Source: Turicibacter sp. (GTDB lineage Bacteria > Bacillota > Bacilli > MOL361 > Turicibacteraceae). Taken from it: a stretch of 23,063 nt of DNA. Under the pieces are notes generated by a model. That model saw only the letters and a program-made list of their open reading frames with translations. It searched no databases and was not told the DNA's origin. Below are positions 1-9,056 of the stretch, one piece after another. Numbering within the stretch: the stretch's first letter is position 1; each line of letters starts with the position of its first letter. The stretch is taken from assembly GCA_030531025.1 (NCBI GenBank), contig JAUMTV010000053.1:1-23063 (forward strand), given 5' to 3'. The translations under genes were made by a program, and so were the position numbers.

Positions 1-6
1 CCGCTA

Positions 7-54
7 CTAGGGCTTAAAAATTTTCTATGAAGAAAATTTATCTGGACTTATATA
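7..54 (+). repeat. Dispersed hairpin repeat, copy A
   Basis: This 48-nt unit runs from CTAGGGCTT to the conserved tail TTATCTGGACTTATATA. Its centre is a perfect 9-bp hairpin, AAATTTTCT-ATGA-AGAAAATTT. It matches copy D (23010-23057, inverted) at 47 of 48 positions by eye, and copies B and C more loosely. The left part of the element may continue beyond the window edge. It looks like the end of a mobile element, for example a hairpin end of IS200/IS605 type or an IS terminal repeat. That identity is inference; the repetition is seen directly. Confidence 0.85.
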
Positions 55-80
55 GATGATTACCTTTAATAGAAAACAAT

Positions 81-129
81 AAAAAAAGCAAACTAAACAC
101 AAGTTAAAAATCTCAACTTAATGTTAGTT
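81..129 (-). terminator. Rho-independent terminator of the galactanase gene
   Basis: Read on the minus strand just after the galactanase stop, AACTAA-CA and TGTTTAGTT pair with one bulge. Inside them AAGTT and AACTT pair. A GC step and a run of seven T follow (A-run at 81-87 on the plus strand). The stem is AT-rich and interrupted, so efficiency is uncertain, but position and T-run fit a terminator. Confidence 0.6.
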
Positions 130-143
130 CACTTTTTAATTTC

Positions 144-2147
<2,004 letters not shown>

Positions 2148-2205
2148 TCAACTCCACTTAAACATTTTAACTAAATAAACCGCCTTAGATATATCCCCCC
2201 TATTT

Positions 2206-2220
2206 ATGAAAACGTTTTAT
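2206..2220 (-). promoter_or_regulatory. cre/LacI-type operator candidate at galactanase promoter
   Basis: ATGAAAACGTTTTAT has a central CG inside a near-palindrome and matches the cre consensus WTGNAANCGNWNNCW with one mismatch. It lies immediately downstream of the -10 box, over the expected transcription start, where a LacI-family protein (CcpA or the local GalR) would block initiation. The sequence match is seen; the bound regulator is inferred. Confidence 0.6.
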
Positions 2221-2224
2221 ATAA

Positions 2225-2252
2225 ATTATATCATAGTAAAATAATTTGTAAA
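2225..2252 (-). promoter_or_regulatory. Sigma-A promoter of the galactanase gene
   Basis: On the minus strand there is TTTACA, a 16-nt spacer, then a perfect TATAAT. It lies about 110 nt upstream of the galactanase start codon, and the operator-like palindrome at 2206-2220 follows at once. This is a near-consensus vegetative promoter. Confidence 0.75.
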
Positions 2253-2326
2253 TGTTTTCTGATTTTTTCGCTAAAATTTATTACTGGGTAAGAACTGTAT
2301 ACAAGCAGAAATATTTTCTACATTTA

Positions 2327-2377
2327 CTAGGATTTTAAAAATTTTTATCATGTAAAAAACTTATCTGGACTTATATA
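2327..2377 (+). repeat. Dispersed hairpin repeat, copy B
   Basis: This unit runs from CTAGGATTTTAAAA to CTTATCTGGACTTATATA in the same orientation as copies A and C. The hairpin arms differ from copy A (TTTTTA with TAAAAA around TCATG), yet pairing is kept. It lies between the gal operon terminator and the galactanase promoter, so copies A and B are direct repeats bracketing the galactanase gene. Confidence 0.8.
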
Positions 2378-2406
2378 AACAAAATAGCACCCAATAATGG
2401 ATGCTA
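2378..2406 (-). terminator. Terminator of galKTE operon
   Basis: On the minus strand TAGCATCC-ATTATT-GGGTGCTA forms an 8-bp stem with one G-U pair, followed by TTTTGTTT. It lies 14 nt after the galE stop and closes the operon. Confidence 0.85.
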
Positions 2407-2419
2407 TCGAATGACTTTT

Positions 2420-3400
2420 CTATTGATTCATTTTTTGTTTCTCAACTACCCAAGCACTTGCAATCATATCTTTAACTTCTGGATGTTTTGGCGTCCATCC
2501 TAAGATTTCTTGTGCTTTTTTACTTGAAGCAATTAGCTTCGCTGGATCTCCTGCACGACGTGGTGAAATCACAGCTGGAATTGGATGATTTGTTACTTCA
2601 CGTGCTGCTTCAATCATTTCAAGAACACTGAATCCTTCTCCATTTCCTAAGTTACAGATTGTACTTTCTCCACCGTTTACTAAATATTGCATCGCTAAAA
2701 TATGAGCCTCTGCTAAATCACAAACATGGATATAATCACGGATACAAGTTCCATCTGCAGTATCATAATCATCTCCGAAAACATTGATTGCTTCACGACG
2801 TCCTGATGCTACTTGTAAAATAATTGGAATTAAATGAGTTTCTGGATCATGTTTTTCCCCAATTAATCCTGATGGATGAGCTCCCGCTACGTTGAAGTAA
2901 CGTAATGAAACATAGTTTGTCGCATGAGCTTTATGATACCAGTTAATCATACGCTCCATCGCTAATTTTGTTTCTCCATATACGTTTGTTGGATTTGTTG
3001 GATCCGTTTCTAAAATTGGAATATTTTGTGCTTCACCATAAGTTGCTGCTGTTGATGAAAAGACGATATTTTCAACACCGCAATCAACCATTGCTTTTAA
3101 TAAGACGTTTGTTCCACTCATGTTATTGTCATAATATTTATATGGATTTGTCATACTTTCCCCAACTAATGAATATGCAGCAAAGTGAATGACTCCATCA
3201 ACGTTTTCTTTACGTAATACTTCTGTCATGAAACGATAATCGGCAATACTTCCATGATAAAATGTCGCTTCAGGGTGAACATCCCCACGATGCCCTGTCA
3301 CTAAATTATCAACAACTACTACTTCATGCCCTTGTTCAATTAACGCATAAACAGCATGTGATCCAATATATCCTGCTCCACCTGTTACTAAAACTTTCAT
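2420..3400 (-). CDS. galE: UDP-glucose 4-epimerase
   Basis: GalE interconverts UDP-galactose and UDP-glucose, the last step of the Leloir pathway, in the cytosol. The 326-residue length is typical. The N-terminal Rossmann motif TGGAGYIGSH binds NAD. The SDR catalytic residues are visible as the Ser of FSSTAATYG and the Tyr/Lys of YGETKLAMERM. RYFNVAGAHP and the CIRDYIHVCDLAEAH segment are family hallmarks. It is the last gene of galK-galT-galE. Its ribosome site AAGGAGGA lies in the 12-nt gap after the galT stop, and a strong terminator follows. Confidence 0.97.
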   Translation of the reverse strand: MKVLVTGGAGYIGSHAVYALIEQGHEVVVVDNLVTGHRGDVHPEATFYHGSIADYRFMTEVLRKENVDGVIHFAAYSLVGESMTNPYKYYDNNMSGTNVLLKAMVDCGVENIVFSSTAATYGEAQNIPILETDPTNPTNVYGETKLAMERMINWYHKAHATNYVSLRYFNVAGAHPSGLIGEKHDPETHLIPIILQVASGRREAINVFGDDYDTADGTCIRDYIHVCDLAEAHILAMQYLVNGGESTICNLGNGEGFSVLEMIEAAREVTNHPIPAVISPRRAGDPAKLIASSKKAQEILGWTPKHPEVKDMIASAWVVEKQKMNQ

Positions 3401-3412
3401 TTCTCTTCCTCC

Positions 3413-4927
3413 TTATAATGAACAATTAATGGAATTGATAAATCGTTGAATTCCTTCTAATCCTTCATCTGTTAATTTATATACACCACAACACTCTAAA
3501 ATTTCAACAAATTTTTGTCCAACCTCAGTTTCAACAATAGACATCACTTCATCAGCTGATACTGACTCATAGCGTGCTAACATTTCATTTAACCAAGGAA
3601 GGTGCTTTTCAAGTCCTACTTCCTCTAAAACTTTTGAATCACGAGTGATTAATGCTTGTTTTACCACTTCAAGTTCATCTTTTAAACGTCCTGGTAATAC
3701 AGCTAATCCCATAACCTCAATTAATCCGATGTTTTCTTTCTTTAAGTGATGTAAATGAGCATGTGGATGGTAAATTCCATCTGGATGTTCATCTGATGTA
3801 CGGTTATTACGTAACACTAAATCTAACTCATACTTTCCATTTTTAAAGCGAGCAATCGGCGTGATTGTATTATGTGGCACGCCATCGGTAGAAGCAAAAA
3901 TACCTAAGGCTTCATCGCTATACTCGCGCCATGCATTTAAAATAATTTCTCCTAATTCAACAAGACGTTTGCGGCTTTCACCTTTTAAGCGTAACACACT
4001 TAACGGCCAATTCACAAATCCAACTTCAACATCTGCATAGTTTAATACATTTAATGTTTTTAGAATCGGAGCAGTCTCCATCGCAAATTCATAAGCCCCA
4101 CCTTGGAAATGGTCGTGTGTTAAAATCGATCCTCCTACGATTGGTAAATCTGCATTTGATCCTAAGAAATAATGGTTAAACTGTTCCACAAATTGTAATA
4201 AACGTTCAAATGTTAAACGTGAAATTTTCATCGGTTCATGTGCACCTTTTAAAACAATACAATGCTCATTGTAATAAACATATGGAGAGTATTGTAAGAA
4301 CCATTCTTCTTCCGTTAATTCCAGTGGAATAATGCGGTGATTTTGACGAGCCGGATGATTTAACGTCCCAGCATATCCAACGTTTTCTTTACATAATAAG
4401 CATTTTGGATAATTTGAGCTCGGTAAGCTTTTTGCCATCGCAATTGCTTTCGGATCTTTCTCAGGTTTAGATAAATTAATTGTAATATCTAAGTCACCAT
4501 ATTTAGTGGATGCTTTCCAACTTAAGTTTTTAGCAACACGACTAACACGGATATAATTTGAAGCCTTACTTAAATCGTAGTAATATTTCGTTGCCTCTTT
4601 TGGATTTTGAGCATGAAGACCTTCAAACGTTTTAATCACTTCAGATGGACGTGGCATTAAACAATCCATGATTTTTGTATCTAATAAATCACGGTGATCC
4701 ACGCTATCACACTCAAGCACTCCATTTTCTTTGGCATAATCTAAGATAGCCTCTAAAATTTCACTTGGATTTTCCATTGGCTCTAATTCCATCGCTTCAT
4801 ATTCAAACGATGGGATTTTTAAAATATCGATGATTTTATTAGCAGCATATAATAAATCCGCTTCTTCAATCATGTGATGTTGTAATCCAAAACTGATTAA
4901 ACGATTAATTTCATAATTGATATTCAT
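3413..4927 (-). CDS. galT: Galactose-1-phosphate uridylyltransferase, class II
   Basis: GalT exchanges UMP between UDP-glucose and galactose-1-phosphate. At 504 residues it belongs to the longer Firmicutes-type family (about 490-510 residues), not the short E. coli-type enzyme. A His-rich segment IYHPHAHLHHLKKENIG, about two thirds along, carries the family's catalytic HxH pattern. PSSNYPKCLLCKENVGYAG and LTHDHFQGG are further family signatures. It starts with MNINYEINRL after AAGGAGAG. The galK stop is 23 nt upstream and the galE start 12 nt downstream, giving a tight operon in pathway order. Confidence 0.96.
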   Translation of the reverse strand: MNINYEINRLISFGLQHHMIEEADLLYAANKIIDILKIPSFEYEAMELEPMENPSEILEAILDYAKENGVLECDSVDHRDLLDTKIMDCLMPRPSEVIKTFEGLHAQNPKEATKYYYDLSKASNYIRVSRVAKNLSWKASTKYGDLDITINLSKPEKDPKAIAMAKSLPSSNYPKCLLCKENVGYAGTLNHPARQNHRIIPLELTEEEWFLQYSPYVYYNEHCIVLKGAHEPMKISRLTFERLLQFVEQFNHYFLGSNADLPIVGGSILTHDHFQGGAYEFAMETAPILKTLNVLNYADVEVGFVNWPLSVLRLKGESRKRLVELGEIILNAWREYSDEALGIFASTDGVPHNTITPIARFKNGKYELDLVLRNNRTSDEHPDGIYHPHAHLHHLKKENIGLIEVMGLAVLPGRLKDELEVVKQALITRDSKVLEEVGLEKHLPWLNEMLARYESVSADEVMSIVETEVGQKFVEILECCGVYKLTDEGLEGIQRFINSINCSL

Positions 4928-4950
4928 GCTCTACTCTCTCCTTATGCAAA

Positions 4951-6120
4951 CTATGCTAATGTTTTTGTTCCATCTCCGATTGTTGCTACATATAAGTCAG
5001 CATCGTATCCGATAACTTCTTTATATCCTTTCGCAATCGCCGATTTAACTGCTTCTACTGCATCATTTTGAACTAAAGCAATCGCACATCCTCCAAATCC
5101 AGCACCTGTCATACGTGCTCCTAAGACTCCCTCTTGTGCCCATGCTAATTCAACGATTGTATCTAACTCTTTTCCTGTTACTTCATAATCATCACGTAAT
5201 GATGTATGTGATTGATTTAATAACTGTCCAAATTCATTTAAGTCTCCATTTGCTAACGCTTCAATCGCTAATTTTACACGCTCATTTTCAGTTACAGCAT
5301 GTTTTGCACGACGATATAAAACATCATCTGTTAATACATGTGAAACTTTTTCAAATTCAGCAACTGTTAAGTCACATAAGAACTTAATATCTGATTGAGC
5401 TTGTAATAATTCTAATGCTTTATCACACTCTTCACGACGTTCATTATATTTTGAATCAGCTAATTCACGTTTTTTATTTGTATTCATAATTAAGATTGAG
5501 TTATCTCCTAAGTTAGCTTGAGCATACTCATAACTTAAATCATTTGTATTTAATTTAATAGCGTAATCTTTTTTCCCCATTCCGATAGCGAATTGGTCCA
5601 TGATTCCACAATTAACTCCTACATAAATGTTTTCTGCTTTTTGAGATAATTTCACCATATCAACCATTGAAATTTCATATCCATGTAATTCTTTTAAGAT
5701 TTGAGAAACTAATAATTCAAGTGAAGCTGATGATGATAATCCTGAACCATTTGGAATTGTTCCAAAGACATACGCATCAAATCCTGTTGGAATTTCAAAT
5801 CCTGCTTCTTTAAATTGAACCATTACACCTTTAACATAAACACTCCAGTGCTCATCCTCTGTGTGTGATAAATCAGTTAAATCAAACTCAATGATTCCAC
5901 GATCTTCAAAGTTGCCTGAATATAAGCGTACTTTTTGATCATCACGTGGTGCCACAACAGCATATGTTCCATACGTAATTGCTGATGGAAATACGCATCC
6001 ACCATTATAATCGATATGTTCTCCAATTAAATTAACGCGACCTGGCGAGAAAAATAACTTTGTTTCCTTTTCCCCACCGAAAACTTTTGTAAATGCATCT
6101 TTTAACGTCTGGATATTCAT
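4951..6120 (-). CDS. galK: Galactokinase
   Basis: GalK phosphorylates galactose at C1 using ATP, in the cytosol. It is a GHMP-family kinase of 389 residues, normal for the family. It shows the galactokinase signature GRVNLIGEHIDYNGG near residue 27, the GHMP ATP loop PNGSGLSSSASLE near 125, the catalytic Asp region NCGIMDQFAIGMG near 170, and the C-terminal GARMTGAGFGGCAIALV motif. It is the first gene of galKTE, with ribosome site GAGGAAGAG before ATG. Transcription starts in the divergent region shared with galR, where a palindromic operator candidate overlaps the promoter. Confidence 0.97.
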   Translation of the reverse strand: MNIQTLKDAFTKVFGGEKETKLFFSPGRVNLIGEHIDYNGGCVFPSAITYGTYAVVAPRDDQKVRLYSGNFEDRGIIEFDLTDLSHTEDEHWSVYVKGVMVQFKEAGFEIPTGFDAYVFGTIPNGSGLSSSASLELLVSQILKELHGYEISMVDMVKLSQKAENIYVGVNCGIMDQFAIGMGKKDYAIKLNTNDLSYEYAQANLGDNSILIMNTNKKRELADSKYNERREECDKALELLQAQSDIKFLCDLTVAEFEKVSHVLTDDVLYRRAKHAVTENERVKLAIEALANGDLNEFGQLLNQSHTSLRDDYEVTGKELDTIVELAWAQEGVLGARMTGAGFGGCAIALVQNDAVEAVKSAIAKGYKEVIGYDADLYVATIGDGTKTLA

Positions 6121-6176
6121 TTTACTCTTCCTCTCTATGTTTATTCATTCTTTTGAATTTCTCTCATAACTTACTA

Positions 6177-6202
6177 TACTAAAATTTTATACTTTTTTAG
6201 TA
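6177..6202. promoter_or_regulatory. Candidate GalR operator
   Basis: TACTAAAA (6177-6184) and TTTTAGTA (6195-6202) form a perfect 8-bp inverted repeat with arm starts 18 bp apart. The site overlaps the predicted galK promoter (6186-6214). Half-sites of the form TTTAGTA lie about two helical turns apart, which suits a dimeric regulator. The divergent gene encodes a LacI-family protein, so GalR is the natural candidate. The repeat is seen; its ligand is inferred. Confidence 0.5.
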
Positions 6203-6214
6203 AAAAAATCAATA
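6186..6214 (-). promoter_or_regulatory. galKTE promoter candidate
   Basis: The minus strand has TATAAA with either TATTGA at a 17-nt spacer or TTGATT at a 15-nt spacer. It lies about 65 nt upstream of galK. The -35 element is imperfect, and the palindrome 6177-6202 overlaps the core. Confidence 0.45.
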
Positions 6215-6350
6215 GTATTTCTTTAAAACCCTTACATTTTTTCAATTTGTTCATACACTAATATTTTATTTTACGAAAGTTAATGATAGAATATTAAATG
6301 AAACAATGATGAACGCATTCATTTTCTTTATGAAAGGAGGCTATCATAAT

Positions 6351-7355
6351 ATGGCTAAAATTAAAGATATTGCTGATTTAACGGGATTCTCAATTACCAC
6401 TGTTTCACGTGTCTTAAATCAAGATAAAAACTTTAATGTATCAGATGAGACACGCTTAAAAATTATGGCAACTGCTGAAAAGTTAAATTATGTCCCATTA
6501 AGTAAACGTAATAAAACAACTAAAAAAAATACATCATTGACGATTGGACTTGTTTATTGGTATTCAGTAGCAGAAGAAGTAACCGACCCTTACTATATGT
6601 CAATTCGTCTAGCTATAGAAAATCACTGTCAATCACATAATATTAACTTGCAAAAAATTTATTTACCGATGAAATCACTTGATGATATTTCAGCGATGAA
6701 CTTAGATGGATTAATTGCATTAGGAAAATATAGTGCAGAAGAAATTCAAAATCTTTATACCCTAAATCGTCATCTTGTTTTAGTTGATTGTTATTCTAAA
6801 CATTATAATATTGATGTCGTGATGGCTGATTTAAAAGAAGCAACGAAAGATATTATTTCTTATCTACATGATTTACAACTAAAACAGATTGGTTTCATTT
6901 GTGGGGTTGAAAAAACATTAGACGGTCAAGAATTATTAGATATTCGTTTGACGACTTACATTAATCAAATGTCAAAATTAAAATCATTCAATCAAAATAA
7001 TGTTTATTTAGGATCTTTTACTGCTGATTCTGGATATGAAATTATGTCAGACATTATTAAACAAGGAAAGTTATTAGATGCTTACATCGTTGCTTCTGAT
7101 GCTATGGCAATTGGATGTTTAAAAGCATTAAATGAAAACAATATTAAAGTACCTGATGTCGTTTCAATCATTAGTTACGATAATATTTCATTATCACAAT
7201 ATACGATCCCATCATTAACAACAATTGACATGAATACAAAACATATGGGTGAAACAGCATTAGACTTACTTGTCGAGCGTATTACAAATGATCGTGAAAT
7301 TGCTAAAAAGGTAACCATTCCAACACGATTAATTAAACGTGCAAGTAGTCGATAA
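6351..7355 (+). CDS. galR: LacI-family galactose repressor
   Basis: Transcriptional regulator of 334 residues, counted from MAKIKDIADL. That ATG has AAAGGAGG at 6333-6340; upstream ATGs in the same frame have no such site. The N-terminal helix-turn-helix (IKDIADLTGFSITTVSRVLN) and the hinge are LacI-type. A periplasmic-binding-like sugar domain follows, with DGLIALGKYS, IGFICGVEK, ASDAMAIGCLKALNE and a C-terminal MGETALDLL segment. It is divergent from galKTE and followed after 24 nt by galM, so it probably senses galactose or a derivative and controls both units and perhaps the galactanase. The specific ligand is inferred from neighbours. Confidence 0.9.
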   Translation: MAKIKDIADLTGFSITTVSRVLNQDKNFNVSDETRLKIMATAEKLNYVPLSKRNKTTKKNTSLTIGLVYWYSVAEEVTDPYYMSIRLAIENHCQSHNINLQKIYLPMKSLDDISAMNLDGLIALGKYSAEEIQNLYTLNRHLVLVDCYSKHYNIDVVMADLKEATKDIISYLHDLQLKQIGFICGVEKTLDGQELLDIRLTTYINQMSKLKSFNQNNVYLGSFTADSGYEIMSDIIKQGKLLDAYIVASDAMAIGCLKALNENNIKVPDVVSIISYDNISLSQYTIPSLTTIDMNTKHMGETALDLLVERITNDREIAKKVTIPTRLIKRASSR

Positions 7356-7379
7356 CATAGTATGAGGGGGAAATCTTTG

Positions 7380-8387
7380 ATGATTACTTATGAAACAGTA
7401 GAAAAAGGAACAGTAAACGGTATCAATGTCATTGAGTATGGTATGAAAAATGAAGCATTAGAAGTTCGCTTTTTAAATATCGGTGGGGTTCTTACTAAAG
7501 TAGCAATGGCAGCTGATAACTATGAACAAAACTTAGTCTTAAACTACGATCACATCGAAAGTTATTTTGATAATGGATGTTACTTAAATTCGATCATTGG
7601 GCGTACCTCAAACCGAATTAAAAATGGACAATTCACAATTAATAACCAAACTTATCAATTAGATTTGAATAATGGACCTAACAACTTACACGGTGGTTCT
7701 CAGTGCTTAACTTATGCGGATTTTGAAGTGACACAAATTCCATCAGGATATGCGTTAACAACGGTTCTTCCTCATCAAGAAGAAGGCTTTCCTGGAAACG
7801 TCAGCATTAAAGTTTGCTACACATTAAAAGATAATGACTTTATTGTTTCTTATGAGGCAACGACAGATCAAGAGACAATCGTAAATTTAACACAACATGC
7901 TTACTTCAATCTATCTGGAAATTTAAGCACAACTATTTATAATCATGAACTTCAAATTAAAGCTGATTACGTGGCAGAGATTGATGAAAACTTATCATTT
8001 ACTGAAAAATTAATCCCTGTTGCTAATACATTATTTGATTTCAATCAACCAACGATTATCGATCCAAAAGATAAAGAGATTTTACCACTCTTTGAAAAAG
8101 CTTCTGGTTATGATCATTTATACATTTTATCTGACACGAAAGATGTAGTTACTTTTAAAGACTTAGCTTCAAATCGTACATTAACTGTTTCAACAACCTC
8201 ACCTTCGATGCAGTTTTATGCTGGAAACTTTTTAACGAATGACTTAGTCTTTGAAAACCATCGTCAAGGAGAAATGCATTTAGGTGCTTGCTTCGAAACA
8301 CATTTAATTCCATTTGATTTCAAATCACAAATCTTAAAACCAGGTGATGTTTACTCACAAAGCACAACCTTCACACTCACAAAATAA
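7380..8387 (+). CDS. galM: Aldose 1-epimerase (galactose mutarotase)
   Basis: GalM interconverts beta- and alpha-galactose, feeding GalK. The start chosen is MITYETVEKG (335 residues), placed 9 nt after GAGGGGG; an ATG 18 nt upstream lies inside this ribosome site. Family marks are GRTSNRIKNGQF, the substrate His in NGPNNLHGG, the catalytic His in NLTQHAYFNLSG, and the C-terminal catalytic Glu region HLGACFETHLIPFDF. It probably forms a two-gene transcript with galR and ends at a strong terminator 2 nt after the stop codon. Confidence 0.95.
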   Translation: MITYETVEKGTVNGINVIEYGMKNEALEVRFLNIGGVLTKVAMAADNYEQNLVLNYDHIESYFDNGCYLNSIIGRTSNRIKNGQFTINNQTYQLDLNNGPNNLHGGSQCLTYADFEVTQIPSGYALTTVLPHQEEGFPGNVSIKVCYTLKDNDFIVSYEATTDQETIVNLTQHAYFNLSGNLSTTIYNHELQIKADYVAEIDENLSFTEKLIPVANTLFDFNQPTIIDPKDKEILPLFEKASGYDHLYILSDTKDVVTFKDLASNRTLTVSTTSPSMQFYAGNFLTNDLVFENHRQGEMHLGACFETHLIPFDFKSQILKPGDVYSQSTTFTLTK

Positions 8388-8389
8388 CC

Positions 8390-8422
8390 AAAAGGGCTGC
8401 CTCAACATGAGACAGCCCTTTT
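8390..8422. terminator. Bidirectional terminator after galM
   Basis: AAAAGGGCTG and CAGCCCTTTT form a 10-bp stem. A further CTC/GAG pair sits around a five-base loop, with T-runs on both strands. It ends the galR-galM transcript. Confidence 0.9.
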
Positions 8423-8698
8423 ACTATGCACTTTTTACTCCACTCATCGTCCCTAAATCAATCACTTTATCATAATGATTCATTAATACTTGATTCAAAA
8501 GATGGATAACTACTTTTAATAGTGTTTTTAGTAAATATAATTATTTAGCTTGGTTTAAATTTATACTACTAAGTAAAAAGAATAAGAAAAGTGACCGAGC
8601 TAAAGATATGCTCATAAATGTAGCTACTAAAGATACATATATAACTAGAACTACTATTAAAAATAGATTCATTGAATTAACTTAAAAAAGCAATTTTA
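8423..8698. other. Decayed region with unidentified coding scraps
   Basis: There is no intact gene. On the plus strand 8494-8685 is open for 63 codons without a usable start, containing KNKKSDRAKDMLINVATKD. On the minus strand about 8427-8540 is open and ends MNHYDKVIDLGTMSGVKSA followed by a stop. I do not recognise either. They lie between a terminator and an IS3 remnant and look like truncated gene ends left by IS activity. Confidence 0.4.
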
Positions 8699-8980
8699 CA
8701 CACCAATCAGGGATTCCAATTTACAAATAAATACTATATAAAACGGATGGCTGATATGGGATTGATTCAATCTATGTCTCGACGAGGAAATTGCTGGGAT
8801 AACGCCTGTATTGAAAATTTCTTTCGTCACCTTAAAGCAGAAATGCCACACTTTGGTACCACCAAAACCTTAGAGGAGGTATCAATGACAATCACTGAAT
8901 ATATTAATTACTATAATCATAAACGAATTCAAACAAAATACGGCATGAGCCCGAGTGAATTCAGACTACATGCCGCATAA
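8699..8980 (+). pseudogene. IS3-family transposase (OrfB) 3' fragment
   Basis: Only the C-terminal 93 codons remain. The frame reads HTNQGFQFTNKYYIKRMADM, then SRRGNCWDNACIENFFRHLK and YYNHKRIQTKYGMSPSEFR. These are the end of the rve/DDE integrase core of IS3 OrfB proteins. The Asp usually found in HSDQG is Asn here (HTNQG), while the final catalytic Glu (CIENFF) is kept. There is no start codon or N-terminal half, so it cannot make an active transposase. An IS end follows at 8995-9022. Confidence 0.9.
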
Positions 8981-8994
8981 ATTCTCTTTTTATT

Positions 8995-9022
8995 AACTGT
9001 CTACTTGAAAGGTACTACTCCA
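8995..9022. repeat. Right-end inverted repeat of IS3-type element (remnant)
   Basis: AACTGTCTACTTGAAAGG followed by TACTACTCCA resembles the terminal repeats of IS3/IS150-group elements and lies just after the transposase stop. The left partner repeat is not present in the window, in line with truncation of the element. Confidence 0.5.
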
Positions 9023-9056
9023 CATTATACATCACACCTTTCTACTATAAAATAAA

